The translations under genes and the position numbers were made by a program. This document shows positions 15,762 to 25,665 of a DNA stretch of 64,000 nt, piece after piece. The notes beneath the pieces are model-generated. The model saw nothing but the letters and a program-made list of their open reading frames with translations. It did not search any database and was not told the origin of the DNA. Origin of the DNA: Selenomonas sputigena ATCC 35185 (lineage in GTDB: Bacteria; Bacillota; Negativicutes; Selenomonadales; Selenomonadaceae); assembly GCF_000208405.1 (NCBI RefSeq), contig NC_015437.1, positions 496,001 to 560,000 of the forward strand, read 5' to 3'. Numbering within the stretch: position 1 is the first letter of the stretch; the number at the start of each line of letters is the position of its first letter.

Positions 15762-17014
15762 GAGAAGATGCAAGCTACTTCATAGATTCGGCGCGTTTGA
15801 GCGGCGCGGCGCTTGAAAGGAAGCATCGGCTCGAAAACGATCCGGCGAGCCGCACGGATGTCATGGCGTATGCGAGCGATATGGAGCGGATTGATTCCGA
15901 TGTGCGCGAAAAGGTGCTTTCTGCGACAGCGGAGTACGATCCTGCCGCCTACAGCGCCGCCGACGTGGAACGCGCTCTCGCGTACGAACGGTGCAGTATC
16001 GAGGATTTTGCGGCGCTACTCTCGCCTGCCGCCGCGCCGTTTTTGGAGCGCATGGCGAGGCGTGCCCAGCGGGAGACGGGGCGTCATTTCGGCAACACGG
16101 TTTACGTCTTCACACCGCTTTACATCGCGAATTACTGCGATAATTACTGTATTTACTGCGGCTTCAACCGCTACAACGACATCGTGCGGCGCAGGCTCAC
16201 GGAAGCGGAGATCGCACGCGAGATGGAGGTCATCGCGGCGTCGGGCATCGAGGAGATCCTGCTGTTGACAGGCGAAAGCCCCGCCAAGAGCGACATCGCC
16301 TACATCGGCGAGGCGTGCCGTCTAGCGCGGCGGCATTTCCGCAACGTCGGACTCGAAATCTATCCGGTGAATACGTCGGACTATCGCTATCTGCACGAGT
16401 GCGGCGCGGACTATGTGACGGTGTTTCAGGAGACGTATGACGCCGTGCGCTACGAGGAGCTTCACCTCGCGGGCAGGAAGCGCGTCTTTCCCTACCGCTT
16501 CGAGGCGCAGGAACGCGCCATCTTGGGCGGCATGAGGGGCGTCGGCTTCTCGGCTCTTCTGGGGCTCGCCGACTTTCGGCGCGACGCCCTGGCGACGGCG
16601 CTGCACGTCTACTTCCTGCAGCGCAAGTATCCGCACGTCGAATACTCGCTCTCCTGTCCAAGGCTTCGTCCCATCGTCAACAACGCGGGAATCAACCCGC
16701 GCGACGTGCATGAAAGGGAGCTTTGCCAGGTGCTATGCGCCTACCGCATCTTCCTGCCCTACGTCGGCATCACGGTCTCCTCGCGCGAGTCGGCGAGCTT
16801 TCGCGACGGCATCGTGAAGATCGCGGCGACGAAGGTATCGGCGGGCGTCTCGACGGGCATCGGCGACCACGAGGAGAAGTACGAGGGAAAGGAAGCGCAG
16901 GCGGCGGGTGACGAGCAGTTTGAAATCGCCGACGCGCGTTCGCTCGCCGAGATGTACGCAGGGCTTTCGCGCGGCGGTTTGCAGCCCGTACTGAACGATT
17001 ACGTCTATGTATAG
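15758..17014 (+). CDS. thiH: 2-iminoacetate synthase ThiH
   Basis: 418 residues. This radical SAM enzyme cleaves tyrosine to dehydroglycine for ThiG. The CX3CX2C motif is [15 protein letters not shown], followed by LLLTGESP and the [21 protein letters not shown] segment. It lacks the C-terminal auxiliary cluster motif seen in HydG. An open frame extends further upstream inside thiG, but ATG 15758, coupled to the thiG stop, fits the family start. Its end overlaps the next gene by 8 bases. Use of ThiH rather than the oxygen-dependent ThiO fits an anaerobe. Confidence 0.93.
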   Translation: MREDASYFIDSARLSGAALERKHRLENDPASRTDVMAYASDMERIDSDVREKVLSATAEYDPAAYSAADVERALAYERCSIEDFAALLSPAAAPFLERMARRAQRETGRHFGNTVYVFTPLYIANYCDNYCIYCGFNRYNDIVRRRLTEAEIAREMEVIAASGIEEILLLTGESPAKSDIAYIGEACRLARRHFRNVGLEIYPVNTSDYRYLHECGADYVTVFQETYDAVRYEELHLAGRKRVFPYRFEAQERAILGGMRGVGFSALLGLADFRRDALATALHVYFLQRKYPHVEYSLSCPRLRPIVNNAGINPRDVHERELCQVLCAYRIFLPYVGITVSSRESASFRDGIVKIAATKVSAGVSTGIGDHEEKYEGKEAQAAGDEQFEIADARSLAEMYAGLSRGGLQPVLNDYVYV

Positions 17015-17606
17015 GGGAAGAATCATTGCGTGCATCACGAATCGCCGTCTCGTAAAAGGCGATTTCCTCGCGCAGATCGAGCGCGTCGCCGCGATGGAGA
17101 TGGCAGACTGGATCATCGTGCGCGAAAAGGATTTGAGTGTGGAGGAGTATCGGATGCTTTTCGCAAAGGTCGCACGCATCGTGCATAAGGGCGGCAAGAA
17201 GTGTCTCGCGCACGGTCGGATTGCGCTCGGCATGATGTCGGAACTCGGCGCGGACGGCATCCATCTGCCGCTTGACGTCCTGCGCGAATGGCGAGCGGCG
17301 AGCGGGCGGCGGTCAGCGCCGCAAGCGGGCGCTGTGCAGCTCGTCGGCGCATCGGCGCATTCCGCCGCCGAAATCGCCGAAGCCGTCGCCCTTGGCGCAG
17401 ACTACGCGACGCTCAGTCCCATCTTCGTCACGGCGTGCAAGCCGGGTGCTGTCCCGCTCGGCATCGCCGCCCTCGCCGCCGTCTGCAAGGAGTCGCCGAT
17501 CCCTATATTCGCGCTCGGCGGCATCGGCATGGACAAGCTCGACGCCTGCATCGAAGCCGGCGCGGCGGGCTGCTGCATGATGTCGGAGCTGATGCGGTGC
17601 ATGTGA
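17007..17606 (+). CDS. thiE: Thiamine phosphate synthase / TenI-like protein
   Basis: 199 residues with a TIM-barrel ThiE/TenI fold: WIIVREKDLSVEEY (the catalytic Arg/Lys-Asp segment), GIHLPLD, VGASAHSAAEIAEAVALGADYATLSPIF, and FALGGIG. ThiE couples thiazole phosphate with hydroxymethylpyrimidine pyrophosphate. TenI paralogues instead aromatise the thiazole product, and the divergent pyrophosphate loop (TACKPGAVPLG rather than TxTK) leaves TenI possible. As last gene of the thi operon it overlaps thiH by 8 bases. Confidence 0.8.
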   Translation: MYRGRIIACITNRRLVKGDFLAQIERVAAMEMADWIIVREKDLSVEEYRMLFAKVARIVHKGGKKCLAHGRIALGMMSELGADGIHLPLDVLREWRAASGRRSAPQAGAVQLVGASAHSAAEIAEAVALGADYATLSPIFVTACKPGAVPLGIAALAAVCKESPIPIFALGGIGMDKLDACIEAGAAGCCMMSELMRCM

Positions 17607-17667
17607 GAGCATGAGGCATGATGCGGCTTTTCGTGTCAAAAGGCCGCGTTCCTTTACGAAAACTTTA

Positions 17668-17696
17668 TTGAAAAATATTCTCATATATGTTACACT
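17668..17696 (+). promoter_or_regulatory. Sigma-70-type promoter of fumC
   Basis: TTGAAA at 17668-17673, a 17-base spacer and TACACT at 17691-17696, in an AT-rich gap after the thi operon. Confidence 0.55.
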
Positions 17697-17697
17697 G

Positions 17698-17728
17698 AAA
17701 GCGTCGGAATTTGTCCGACGCTTTTCTT
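17698..17728 (+). terminator. Terminator-like hairpin at the fumC transcription start
   Basis: AAGCGTCGGA (17698-17707) and TCCGACGCTT (17713-17722) form a perfect 10-bp stem followed by TTCTTTC. It can terminate the thi operon. Because it lies just downstream of the fumC promoter, it would also sit at the very 5' end of fumC mRNA. Confidence 0.65.
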
Positions 17729-17757
17729 TCCGCTTACAGATGAAGGAGGAGACGTTT

Positions 17758-19122
17758 ATGGAGTACAAGATCGAGCATGATTCTCTCGGAGAGGTTCGCG
17801 TGCCGAAGGATCGCTATTGGGGGGCGCAGACGCAGAGGAGCTTCGAGAATTTCCCCATCGGCACGGAGAAGATGCCGAAGGAGATCATTCGCGCCTTTGC
17901 CATCTTGAAGAAGTCGGCGGCGTTTGCCAACGCGACGCTCGGCAGGCTCGACGAGAAGCGCCGCGACGCCATCGCGAAGGCGGCGGATGAAATTCTCGCG
18001 GGCGATCTGGACGGGCATTTCCCGCTCGCCGTATGGCAGACGGGCAGCGGCACGCAGTCGAACATGAACGTCAACGAGGTGCTGGCGAATCGCGGCAACG
18101 AGATTGCGGGCGAGAAGCTGCTGCATCCGAACGACCATTGCAATATGTCGCAAAGCTCGAACGACACGTTCCCGACGGCGATGCACATCGCCGCCGTCGT
18201 CGCCATCGAGGACAAGCTCTTGCCGTCGATCGACAAGCTTGCCTCGACCTTCGAGCGTTTGATGAAGGAGAATGAAGGAATCGTCAAGACGGGCAGGACG
18301 CATTTGCAGGATGCCGTGCCGATTTCCTTCACGCAGGAGATCAGCGGCTGGCTCGCCATGCTCAAGGCTTCGCGCGCACAGATCGAGGCGACGCTGCCGT
18401 TCTTGAAGGAGCTGGCCTTGGGCGGCACTGCGGTCGGCACGGGACTCAATGCGCCCGAGGGCTTTGCCGAGGAGGTCGCGCGCGTCGTCAGCGACATCAC
18501 GGGACTCGATTTCCGTACAGCACCGAACAAGTTCCACGCGCTCTCGGCGAAGGATGAGATGGTCTTCGCGCACGGCGCCTTGAAGGGGCTGGCGGCGAAC
18601 CTCATGAAGATCGCCAACGATGTGCGCTGGCTCGCGAGCGGCCCGCGCTGCGGTCTCGGCGAGATCACGATCCCGTCGAATGAGCCGGGAAGCTCGATCA
18701 TGCCGGGCAAGGTCAATCCGACGCAGTGCGAGTCGGCGACGATGGTGGCGGTGCAGGTCATGGCGAACGATGCGGCTGTCGCCATCGCGGCTTCGCAGGG
18801 CAATTTCGAGCTGAACGTCTACATGCCCGTGACGATCTACAACTTCCTGCAGTCGGTGCGCCTCCTGGCGGATTCCCTGCGCTCCTTCGATGAGCGCTGC
18901 GTCGTGGGCATCAAGGCAAACAAGGAGAAGATGCACGAGAACCTGCATCGCTCGCTGATGCTCGTGACGGCGCTGAATCCCGTCATCGGCTACGAGAAGG
19001 CGGCGAAGACGGCGCACAAGGCGTACGAGGAGAACATCTCGCTCAAGGAGGCGTGCGTCGCGCTCGGCTTCCTCACGCCTGAGAAGTTCGACGAGGTCTT
19101 CCATCCCGAGGAGATGGTCTAA
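17758..19122 (+). CDS. fumC: Fumarate hydratase, class II
   Basis: 454 residues, typical length. It interconverts fumarate and malate without an iron-sulfur cluster. Signature segments are TGSGTQSNMNVNEV near 100, the catalytic TGRTHLQDAVP region near 180, and the superfamily signature GSSIMPGKVNPTQCE near 317. ATG 17758 follows AAGGAGGA with a 7-base gap. Its stop directly abuts the GTG start of a methyltransferase. In a Selenomonas-like organism the enzyme probably runs in the reductive direction toward succinate and propionate; this is inference. Confidence 0.94.
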   Translation: MEYKIEHDSLGEVRVPKDRYWGAQTQRSFENFPIGTEKMPKEIIRAFAILKKSAAFANATLGRLDEKRRDAIAKAADEILAGDLDGHFPLAVWQTGSGTQSNMNVNEVLANRGNEIAGEKLLHPNDHCNMSQSSNDTFPTAMHIAAVVAIEDKLLPSIDKLASTFERLMKENEGIVKTGRTHLQDAVPISFTQEISGWLAMLKASRAQIEATLPFLKELALGGTAVGTGLNAPEGFAEEVARVVSDITGLDFRTAPNKFHALSAKDEMVFAHGALKGLAANLMKIANDVRWLASGPRCGLGEITIPSNEPGSSIMPGKVNPTQCESATMVAVQVMANDAAVAIAASQGNFELNVYMPVTIYNFLQSVRLLADSLRSFDERCVVGIKANKEKMHENLHRSLMLVTALNPVIGYEKAAKTAHKAYEENISLKEACVALGFLTPEKFDEVFHPEEMV

Positions 19123-19980
19123 GTGACGGACGTCGGCAAGAGTCCGGCCGTACCGGAAGCGGGCGCGGGGAAATCGCCCGAGGACGGCACGGGCAGAAAG
19201 CCGAACTACAAGAACTGGCTGCCGCGCCGCATGATTGCGGCAGCGCTCCTGGCCGCTGTACTCTTCTGGGCGTTCTTCGCGCTCGCGCTCGCCCTTTTGC
19301 CGCGTGCGGGCGCGTGGCTCGCCCTCGATGCCTTCCTTGTGCTCGCGGCTCTCGCTTCGATGCTCCTCACATTTTGGTTCTGCGCTCTCTACCGCATGTT
19401 TTCTTACGACGGCAAGCGGCAGTTGGCACGGCAGATCGTCGAGGGAACGGCGGCATTTGTCAAGCTTCCCGCAGGCGGGCGCATCCTCGACGTCGGCTGC
19501 GGCAGCGGCGCTCTGACGATCGCCTGCGCGAAGGGAAATCCCGCGTGCCAGGCGATCGGCGTCGATCTCTGGCGCGGCGTCTACGCCTCGTTCAGCCAGC
19601 GGATCTGCGAGGAGAATGCGGCGGCTGAGGGCGTGACGAATACGGAGTTCCGCCCGGGCGACGCCCTCAAGCTCGATTTTCCCGACGAGAGTTTCGATGC
19701 GGTGACGAGCAACTATGTCTATCACAACATCCCGAAGATCTCGGGGCAGACGATGCTCGAGGAGACGCTTCGTGTCCTGAAGAAGGGCGGCGTCTTCGCG
19801 ATTCATGACATCATGGAGCGCGGCAAGTACGGTGATATGGAAGCGTTCGCCGCCAAGCTGCGAGATGAGGGCTACGAGGAGGTCAAACTTCTCGACACGG
19901 CCAAGGGCATGTTCATGAGTCAAGGCGAGGCGCGCTTCATGTGCTGCAGCGCGTCCAAACTGCTTGTCGGCAGGAAGTGA
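19123..19980 (+). CDS. Membrane-anchored class I SAM-dependent methyltransferase
   Basis: 285 residues. A polar N-terminus of about 35 residues precedes two hydrophobic segments (near 40-62 and 67-87). A Rossmann methyltransferase domain follows with motif I ILDVGCGSGALTIACA, an acidic GVDLW, and a motif near SFDAVTSNYVYHNI. The C-terminal IHDIMERGKYGDMEAFAAKLRDEGY is typical of small-molecule methyltransferases (Methyltransf_11/25). The substrate is unknown. GTG 19123 lies immediately after the fumC stop, so the genes are co-transcribed; a terminator closes the unit. Confidence 0.8.
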   Translation: MTDVGKSPAVPEAGAGKSPEDGTGRKPNYKNWLPRRMIAAALLAAVLFWAFFALALALLPRAGAWLALDAFLVLAALASMLLTFWFCALYRMFSYDGKRQLARQIVEGTAAFVKLPAGGRILDVGCGSGALTIACAKGNPACQAIGVDLWRGVYASFSQRICEENAAAEGVTNTEFRPGDALKLDFPDESFDAVTSNYVYHNIPKISGQTMLEETLRVLKKGGVFAIHDIMERGKYGDMEAFAAKLRDEGYEEVKLLDTAKGMFMSQGEARFMCCSASKLLVGRK

Positions 19981-20002
19981 AGTCGTCGTAACAGAAAAGT
20001 GG

Positions 20003-20047
20003 AAGGCTGTGCATGAGTCGGTTCGACTCGTGCGCAGCCTTTTTTTG
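20003..20047 (+). terminator. Rho-independent terminator after the methyltransferase gene
   Basis: A long hairpin: AAGGCTG..GCA..GAGTCG pairs with CGACTC..TGC..CAGCCTT with small internal mismatches, followed by a run of seven T. Confidence 0.8.
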
Positions 20048-20369
20048 CCGGAGGGGCGGCGCACGATGCCCGATAGGCGGGTGCTGCGTGCATATTTTGC
20101 ACGCAAGCGACATGGGGCAAACGTCCTTTAAACATTGTTAGAAATTGCTCATGAAATTCGTCTGCGGAGTTTTGATTGCTCTTATTTCTTTCTTTTACAG
20201 CAGAAAGTCGGTTCCTTCTATGCAGATTCATCGCAATTCATGTATATTGGAATCAACTGTCAGGAAGTTTCCTCGTTTTGCCCGAATTCGCAGAAAAAAC
20301 TTTCTTCCCGCAAAGAGGGGTTTTTGTTCTATAATAAAAGAAAAGTTGGGAGAAAAAGAGGAGGTTCTT
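20048..20369 (+). other. Intergenic leader of the first chemoreceptor gene
   Basis: About 320 bases with no credible gene. It holds CCCGATAG at 20069-20076 (similar to a sigma-28 -10 box, but without a -35), a 7-bp hairpin GCGTGCA/TGCACGC at 20086-20104, and a TATAAT at 20330-20335 without a matching -35. Which promoter drives the gene cannot be decided by eye. Confidence 0.35.
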
Positions 20370-22337
20370 ATGAAACTGAAACCGAAGATGCTCTTGGGTA
20401 TCGGGATTCCGCTCGTTGCGGCATTCCTCATCGTGGGATTCGTCATCAGCTCGATGGCGAGCTCGGCGCTGACGGCATCGAAGCAGAGAAGTATGTACGA
20501 GATGGGCGAGCATTATGCCAACGCCATCGACAAGATCGTGGAGATGAACCGCGTCGCTGTCGAAACGGCGACGGTGAATTGGGAGGAGGCGATGCCCGAG
20601 GGCGAGGCGCTGCACGAGGCGCTGCTGCACATGGCGGATCGCCCGGGCGTCGTCTCCGCCTATATCGGCAGGGCGGACGGCAGCGCGGCGACGAGCGCAT
20701 CGTTCCGCGCGGGCTACGACCCGAGGGAGCGCCCGTGGTACAAGGAGGCGGCCGCTGCTCCCGACAAGACGATCATATCCAAGCCGTACAAGGCGGCGTC
20801 CACGGGCAAGCCCGTCTTGACGATCAGCCGCGCCATTGAGAAGAACGGGGAGGTCAAGGGCGTCGCCGCCATCGATATTTCGCTCGAATCCGTCGGGGAC
20901 ATCGTGCGGGACGTCAAGGTCGGCGAGACGGGAGCGCTCGTCATCCTAGGGCCGGAGACGGAGTACATCTACCACACGAAGTATACGGTGGACGACCGAT
21001 TCAACGAGATTGACGGCGGCGCTTATAAGGATCTGGCAGCGAAGCTTACGACGGGAAAGCCTGAGCAGATCGAAGCTGACTATCAGGGCAGCAAGAAATT
21101 CTATGCGGGCGTTCCCGTCGGGGAGACGGGCTGGACGGTGCTCATCGCCCTGCCGCGCGACGAGGCGAATGCCGCCGTCACGCACATGAGCATGCTCGTT
21201 GTCGCGATCTGCCTCGCGGCTCTCGTCCTGCTTCTCGGCATCACCTATGTATTGCTCCATGCGGTGACGACGCCGATCGGCGTCCTGTGCTCGCTGATGG
21301 AGAAGATCGCGGGCGGCGACCTCACGACGCATCTTCCCGCGAGCAGCCGCTCCGATGAGATCGGCGCCCTGCAGAACAGCTGCCGCGACATGATGACGAG
21401 CCTGCAGACGATGGTCAAGACGACGAAGGAAGCCGCCGACCATGTGTCGGAGTCGAGCGAGGAATTGACGGCAAGCTCCTCGCAGTCGGCGGACGCGGCG
21501 CAGTCGGCGGCGGAAGCCGTCGTCGTCATCGCCGAGGAAAGTGCGCGTCAGAGTACGATCGTTGAGGATGCAACAGGAAAGGTCATGGGCGTCAACGACG
21601 AGATGAAGACGATTCGCTCGGCGGTCGATAAGGCGCAGCAGGCGGTTGCCTCGACGGGCGAGGCTACCGAGGAAGGCGCGGAAAAGCTCAGGGGTGCGAT
21701 CCGAGGCGTCGAAGGGCTGGCCGATGGCTCGGCGAAGACGAGCGCGGCGGTCGAAAAACTCTACGAGGGCTCGAAGAACATCGCGGAGATCAACGAGCTG
21801 ATCACGAGCATCGCAGGGCAGACGAAACTCCTCGCGCTCAACGCGGCGATCGAGGCGGCGCGCGCGGGCGAGCAGGGCAAGGGATTCGCCGTCGTCGCCG
21901 ACGAGGTGCGAAAGCTCGCCGAGCAGAGCGAGCAGGCGGCGCAGGAGATCGGCACAGTCATCGGCAAGAACTCGGAAGAGATCGAGCATGTATTCTCGCT
22001 GACGAAGAGCCAGCAGGACGATGTGCGCGAGAATGTGCGAGAGGTCAAAGAAGCAGGCGAGAAGTTCCGCCGCATCATGGGGCTTGTCGAGGAGCTTGAG
22101 GGCGAGATCGAATCCGTCGTCAAGATCAGCGAGAAGGTGCAGAAGAGCTGCGCCGAGACGGCGGCCGCCGTGCAGGAGATCAATGAGGTCTCGCATACGG
22201 TGCAGCAGAAGGCGACCGACGTCTCCGCCGTATCGGAGGAGCAGGCAGCCTCGACCGAGGAGATCGCCGCCGCCAGCCAGACGCTCGCGCATCTGGCGGA
22301 GCAGCTGCAGCAAGGCGTGCAGAAGTTCCGCCTCTAA
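20370..22337 (+). CDS. Methyl-accepting chemotaxis protein 1 (dCache sensor)
   Basis: 655 residues. TM1 is at about 9-30 and a periplasmic double-Cache domain at about 35-272. TM2 lies near 273-298, HAMP near 299-350, and a cytoplasmic signalling hairpin at about 390-640 with the conserved tip [41 protein letters not shown]. The sensor has the ligand-pocket signature DPRERPWYK and an Asp in [11 protein letters not shown]. The canonical amino-acid-sensing set is incomplete (PYKAAS instead of Y-x-D). No CheR-tethering pentapeptide is seen at the C-terminus (QKFRL). ATG 20370 follows GAGGAGG. It is the first of seven paralogues in the window. Confidence 0.93.
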   Translation: MKLKPKMLLGIGIPLVAAFLIVGFVISSMASSALTASKQRSMYEMGEHYANAIDKIVEMNRVAVETATVNWEEAMPEGEALHEALLHMADRPGVVSAYIGRADGSAATSASFRAGYDPRERPWYKEAAAAPDKTIISKPYKAASTGKPVLTISRAIEKNGEVKGVAAIDISLESVGDIVRDVKVGETGALVILGPETEYIYHTKYTVDDRFNEIDGGAYKDLAAKLTTGKPEQIEADYQGSKKFYAGVPVGETGWTVLIALPRDEANAAVTHMSMLVVAICLAALVLLLGITYVLLHAVTTPIGVLCSLMEKIAGGDLTTHLPASSRSDEIGALQNSCRDMMTSLQTMVKTTKEAADHVSESSEELTASSSQSADAAQSAAEAVVVIAEESARQSTIVEDATGKVMGVNDEMKTIRSAVDKAQQAVASTGEATEEGAEKLRGAIRGVEGLADGSAKTSAAVEKLYEGSKNIAEINELITSIAGQTKLLALNAAIEAARAGEQGKGFAVVADEVRKLAEQSEQAAQEIGTVIGKNSEEIEHVFSLTKSQQDDVRENVREVKEAGEKFRRIMGLVEELEGEIESVVKISEKVQKSCAETAAAVQEINEVSHTVQQKATDVSAVSEEQAASTEEIAAASQTLAHLAEQLQQGVQKFRL

Positions 22338-22367
22338 GATGGAGCCTGCGGCATGCGGGCGCAAGAC

Positions 22368-22427
22368 AAAAGGGGATAAGGCAAGGGACGAGAGCGGTGA
22401 AGCGCATCTTGCCCCTTGTTCTTTTTC
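22368..22427 (+). terminator. Probable terminator after MCP 1
   Basis: GGGG..GGCAAG near 22372-22386 can pair with CTTGCCCC (22408-22415) with a bulge, followed by TTGTTCTTTTT. It lies between the MCP and the NUDIX gene and may be leaky. Confidence 0.5.
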
Positions 22428-22452
22428 CGAAGGGAAAGGAAGGAGCTGGAAG

Positions 22453-22920
22453 ATGGAAAGAATGAGCACGCTTTGCTATATCGAGCGTGAGGGCAAGTAT
22501 CTGATGCTGCATCGCACAATCAAGGAGAACGACGTCAATCACGGCAAGTGGATCGGCGTCGGCGGTCACTTCGAGGCGGACGAGTCGCCCGAGGAATGCC
22601 TGCTGCGCGAGGTGGAGGAGGAGACGGGATATCGGCTCCTTTGCTGGCAGTTCCGTGCGCTCGTCACGTTCGTTTCGGGCGACGGGGTGACGGAGTACAT
22701 GCATCTCTTCACGGCGGATCGCTTCACGGGAGCGCCGATCTCTTGCGACGAGGGGGAGCTTGCCTGGGTGGAGAAGGGGCGCATAGAGAGTCTGGAGCTT
22801 TGGGAGGGCGACCGCATCTTTCTGCGCCTTCTGGCGCAAGATGTGCCATTTTTCACATTGAAGCTCGTCTATGATGGTGCGGGAGGGCTTCTTGAGCATC
22901 GTCTGCATCGCTATGCGTGA
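22453..22920 (+). CDS. NUDIX hydrolase (MutT/8-oxo-dGTP diphosphatase-like)
   Basis: 155 residues. The full NUDIX box GX5EX7REUXEEXGU is present as GHFEADESPEECLLREVEEETGY near residues 37-60. It hydrolyses nucleoside diphosphates linked to another moiety; the N-terminal MSTLCYIEREGKYLMLHR and the HGKWIGVGGH start are typical of the 8-oxo-dGTP diphosphatase group. The exact substrate is not readable. ATG 22453 follows GGAAGGAG and the whole recognisable domain begins there, although the frame stays open further upstream inside the MCP. It is unusual as an isolated gene between two chemoreceptors. Confidence 0.88.
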   Translation: MERMSTLCYIEREGKYLMLHRTIKENDVNHGKWIGVGGHFEADESPEECLLREVEEETGYRLLCWQFRALVTFVSGDGVTEYMHLFTADRFTGAPISCDEGELAWVEKGRIESLELWEGDRIFLRLLAQDVPFFTLKLVYDGAGGLLEHRLHRYA

Positions 22921-23227
22921 TGAAGGGGAAAAGAGGAGAAATATGAAGTTAAAAGGATGAAATGGAAGATACTGGTTGAAAATTGGAGTAAAATAGGCGA
23001 TACTCTCCTGAATGAACGATTTTCTCTCGACAAAAGTATGAGAAGAAATGGGATATATTTTCTATTTCATGTTTATTGAGAAAATTCTCAGGAAAACGAG
23101 GCAGGAAAAAGAGCCGATTTTACGAATATGGAGGACTAAAGCACAGCTTAAGGGGTATTCCTAGAAAGTTAGGGTTTGATTAAAGGAATATCCAGGGAAT
23201 GGACAAGAAAGGACAGGGATGAATTGT
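22921..23227 (+). other. AT-rich leader of MCP 2
   Basis: 307 bases, no gene. GCCGATTT at 23113-23120 resembles a sigma-28 -10 box; the sequence 15-16 bases upstream is AAAAC rather than TAAA. An imperfect inverted repeat, GGTATTCCT near 23153-23161 and AGGAATATCC about 30 bases later, lies between it and the ATG. No T-run follows, so it is not an obvious terminator. Confidence 0.35.
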
Positions 23228-25195
23228 ATGAAATTAAAACCCAAGATGCTTTTGGGGATCGGTGTGCCGCTCGTCGTGATTTTCATCATCATGGGCGTCG
23301 CCATCAACATGATGGCGAGCTCGGCGCTGACGGCGTCCAAGCAGAAGAGCATGTACGAGCTTGGCGAGCACTATGCGAACGAGATTGACAAGATCGTCGC
23401 CGCTGATACTGCCGTGGTCAATGCGACGGCGGCCGCCTGGGGCGAGTCGATGCCCGAGGGCGAGGCGCTGAAGGCGACACTCACCCACATCGCGGATTTG
23501 CCGGGCGTTGCCTCTGCCTATATCGGCAGGCCGGACGGCAGCTATGAGACGAGCAAGCACTTCCCGGCGGGCTACGATCCGCGCACGCGCCAGTGGTACA
23601 AGGCTTCGGCGGCGAACCCGGACAAGGCGGTGATGTCGAAGCCGACGACGGCAGCTTCCGACGGCAAGACCGTCGTGACGCTCAGCCGCGCCATCGTGCG
23701 AAACGGCGCGCTCATCGGCGTGCTCTCCATCAACATCGAGCTTGACGCCGCGCGCGAGGCAGTCAAGGATGTGAAGGTCGGCAAGACGGGCGCATTGATC
23801 ATCCTTGGCCCTGACACGGAATACATTCATCATTCGACGTACACGCTCGCGGACAAGTTCAAGGAGATTGATGGCGGCGCTTACAAGGAGATTGCGGAGA
23901 AACTTACGTCGGGGACTCCTGTGCAGCTTGAGGCGGAGTATCAGGGCGAGGCGAAGTTTTACGCGGGCGTGCCGATCGGCGAGACGGGCTGGACGGCTCT
24001 TGTGGCGCTGCCGGTTTCCGAGGCGAACGCTGCCGTCACACAGATGGAACTGGCGCTGTTCGTCATCTGCATCGTCGCGCTCGCGCTCATCTTGGGCGTC
24101 ACCTACGTCCTGCTGACTTCGGCGATCACTCCGCTCGGGCTGCTGTCCTCTCTGATGGAGAAGGTCGCGGCAGGCGACTTGACGATGCAGCTTTCCTCCG
24201 ATGTGCGCCGCGATGAAATCGGCGCCCTGCAGACGAGCTGCCGTACGATGCTCGAAGGACTGAAGCGCACGGTCAGTTCGACGCGCAAGGCGGCGGGGCA
24301 GGTGTCGCAGGCGAGCGAGGAGCTTTCGCTGAACGCCGGACAGACGGCGCAGGTCTCACAAATCTCTGCTGAGGCTGTTACGGACATCGCCAACCAAAGC
24401 GCTGCACAGAGTCAGATTGTTGAGGAGACGGCGGAGAAGCTCGTGAACGTCGACGAGCAGATGAAGACGATCTCGCAGGCGATTGCGGAAGCCGGGCAGG
24501 CGGTCGCATCGACGGGAGAGGCGACGAAGGAAGGCGACGCGATGCTCGATCAGGCCATCGCGGGCGTCGAGGGACTCGCGGACGGCTCGGTGAAGACGGG
24601 CGCGGCCGTCGAGAAGCTCTATGCCGGCTCGAAGAACATCGCGGAGATCAACGAACTCATCACGAATATCGCGGGGCAGACGAAACTCCTCGCCCTCAAT
24701 GCCGCCATCGAGGCGGCGCGCGCAGGTGAGCAGGGCAAGGGCTTCGCCATCGTTGCTCAGGAAGTCCGAAAGCTCGCCGAGGAGTCGGCGGCGGCGGCGC
24801 AGGAGATCAGCGGCGTCATCACGCAGAACGCCGAAGAGATCGAGCAGGTCTTCGCGCTGACGAAGGCGCAGCAGGAAGAGGTGCGCGAGAACGTCGGGCA
24901 GGTCAAGGCGGCGGGCGAGAAGTTCCATCGCATCATGGATCTTGTCGGCGATCTGGAGGCGGCCATCGTGCGCATCGTCGACATCAGCCGCAAGGTGCAG
25001 GCGGACTGCGATGCAACGACGGCATCGGCGCAGCGCATCAACGATGTCTCGCACAAGATTCACAAGAAGGCGTCCGACGTATCCGCTGCCTCGCAGGAGC
25101 AGGCAGCCTCGACGGAGGAGATTGCCGCCGCCAGCCAGACTCTCGCGGGCCTTGCCATAGAGCTGCAGAACAGCGTGCAGGCATTCCGCCTTTAA
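23228..25195 (+). CDS. Methyl-accepting chemotaxis protein 2 (dCache sensor)
   Basis: 655 residues with the same plan as MCP 1: TM1, dCache, TM2 near 275-298, HAMP and signalling hairpin. The sensor signature is DPRTRQWYK, but the acidic pocket residue on the later strand is Asn (VLSINIELD) where MCP 1 has Asp, so the ligand probably differs. The hairpin tip is conserved ([41 protein letters not shown]). ATG 23228 is chosen because CAGGG lies 9 bases upstream; the in-frame ATG 23219 touches that site directly. Confidence 0.93.
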   Translation: MKLKPKMLLGIGVPLVVIFIIMGVAINMMASSALTASKQKSMYELGEHYANEIDKIVAADTAVVNATAAAWGESMPEGEALKATLTHIADLPGVASAYIGRPDGSYETSKHFPAGYDPRTRQWYKASAANPDKAVMSKPTTAASDGKTVVTLSRAIVRNGALIGVLSINIELDAAREAVKDVKVGKTGALIILGPDTEYIHHSTYTLADKFKEIDGGAYKEIAEKLTSGTPVQLEAEYQGEAKFYAGVPIGETGWTALVALPVSEANAAVTQMELALFVICIVALALILGVTYVLLTSAITPLGLLSSLMEKVAAGDLTMQLSSDVRRDEIGALQTSCRTMLEGLKRTVSSTRKAAGQVSQASEELSLNAGQTAQVSQISAEAVTDIANQSAAQSQIVEETAEKLVNVDEQMKTISQAIAEAGQAVASTGEATKEGDAMLDQAIAGVEGLADGSVKTGAAVEKLYAGSKNIAEINELITNIAGQTKLLALNAAIEAARAGEQGKGFAIVAQEVRKLAEESAAAAQEISGVITQNAEEIEQVFALTKAQQEEVRENVGQVKAAGEKFHRIMDLVGDLEAAIVRIVDISRKVQADCDATTASAQRINDVSHKIHKKASDVSAASQEQAASTEEIAAASQTLAGLAIELQNSVQAFRL

Positions 25196-25272
25196 TGTTT
25201 GTTCACAATAAACTTCCTGAAGGGGAATTTTGTCTGTATCTGCAGGATATGCACAAAACAAGAATAAGGGAA

Positions 25273-25317
25273 AAAGAGGGGGAGGACGCATCCTTGCGAG
25301 CCTCCTCTTCTTTTTTG
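25273..25317 (+). terminator. Terminator after MCP 2
   Basis: AAGAGGGGGAGG near 25275-25286 pairs imperfectly with CCTCCTCTT, followed by CTTTTTT. Confidence 0.65.
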
Positions 25318-25665
25318 CTTGGCAAAACTAGGTATAAATACCTAAAATTTTCAAAGAGTTAAGCGGAAAAATTTTTTTGAGACAGATATACTAAAGTCAG
25401 AAAACATAAGAGAAATACATATCATGTGCATAAGTTGTTATAGGCTCATTGTACCCCCCCCCCCCATAAGTCGTAAAATAAACGACTTTTTTACTAGGGG
25501 CAAGCAGGAAAAAGTCGCATGGATGGCGAATGACAAAACATAGAGGGGAAATCTCTTTGTAGTATGCGCTTTTACCTTGTTTGTCCGCTGCTGTCGGAGC
25601 AATAGAGGAAGGGCGTACTCGTGGAGTGTATATGTGTTCATAGAAGCTGGGCTGGGAGGTTCATT
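25318..25665 (+). other. Leader of MCP 3 with C12 tract and hairpin
   Basis: About 350 bases without a credible gene. It contains a run of 12 C at 25454-25465. Two bases later a terminator-like hairpin begins: AAGTCGT (25468-25474) and ACGACTT (25482-25488), then TTTT. No convincing promoter boxes were found. A short palindrome GTATAAATAC lies near 25332. Confidence 0.5.

Noticed and set aside
20069-20076. Sigma-28 promoter for MCP 1 based on CCCGATAG
   Set aside because: No TAAA-like -35 at 15 bases upstream, and it lies 300 bases from the start codon directly after a terminator.
17734-20106. Very long minus-strand open frame (790 codons) opposite fumC and the methyltransferase gene
   Set aside because: It is a shadow of GC-rich coding DNA: Arg/Leu/His-rich composition, no domains, and the plus strand encodes well-conserved FumC.
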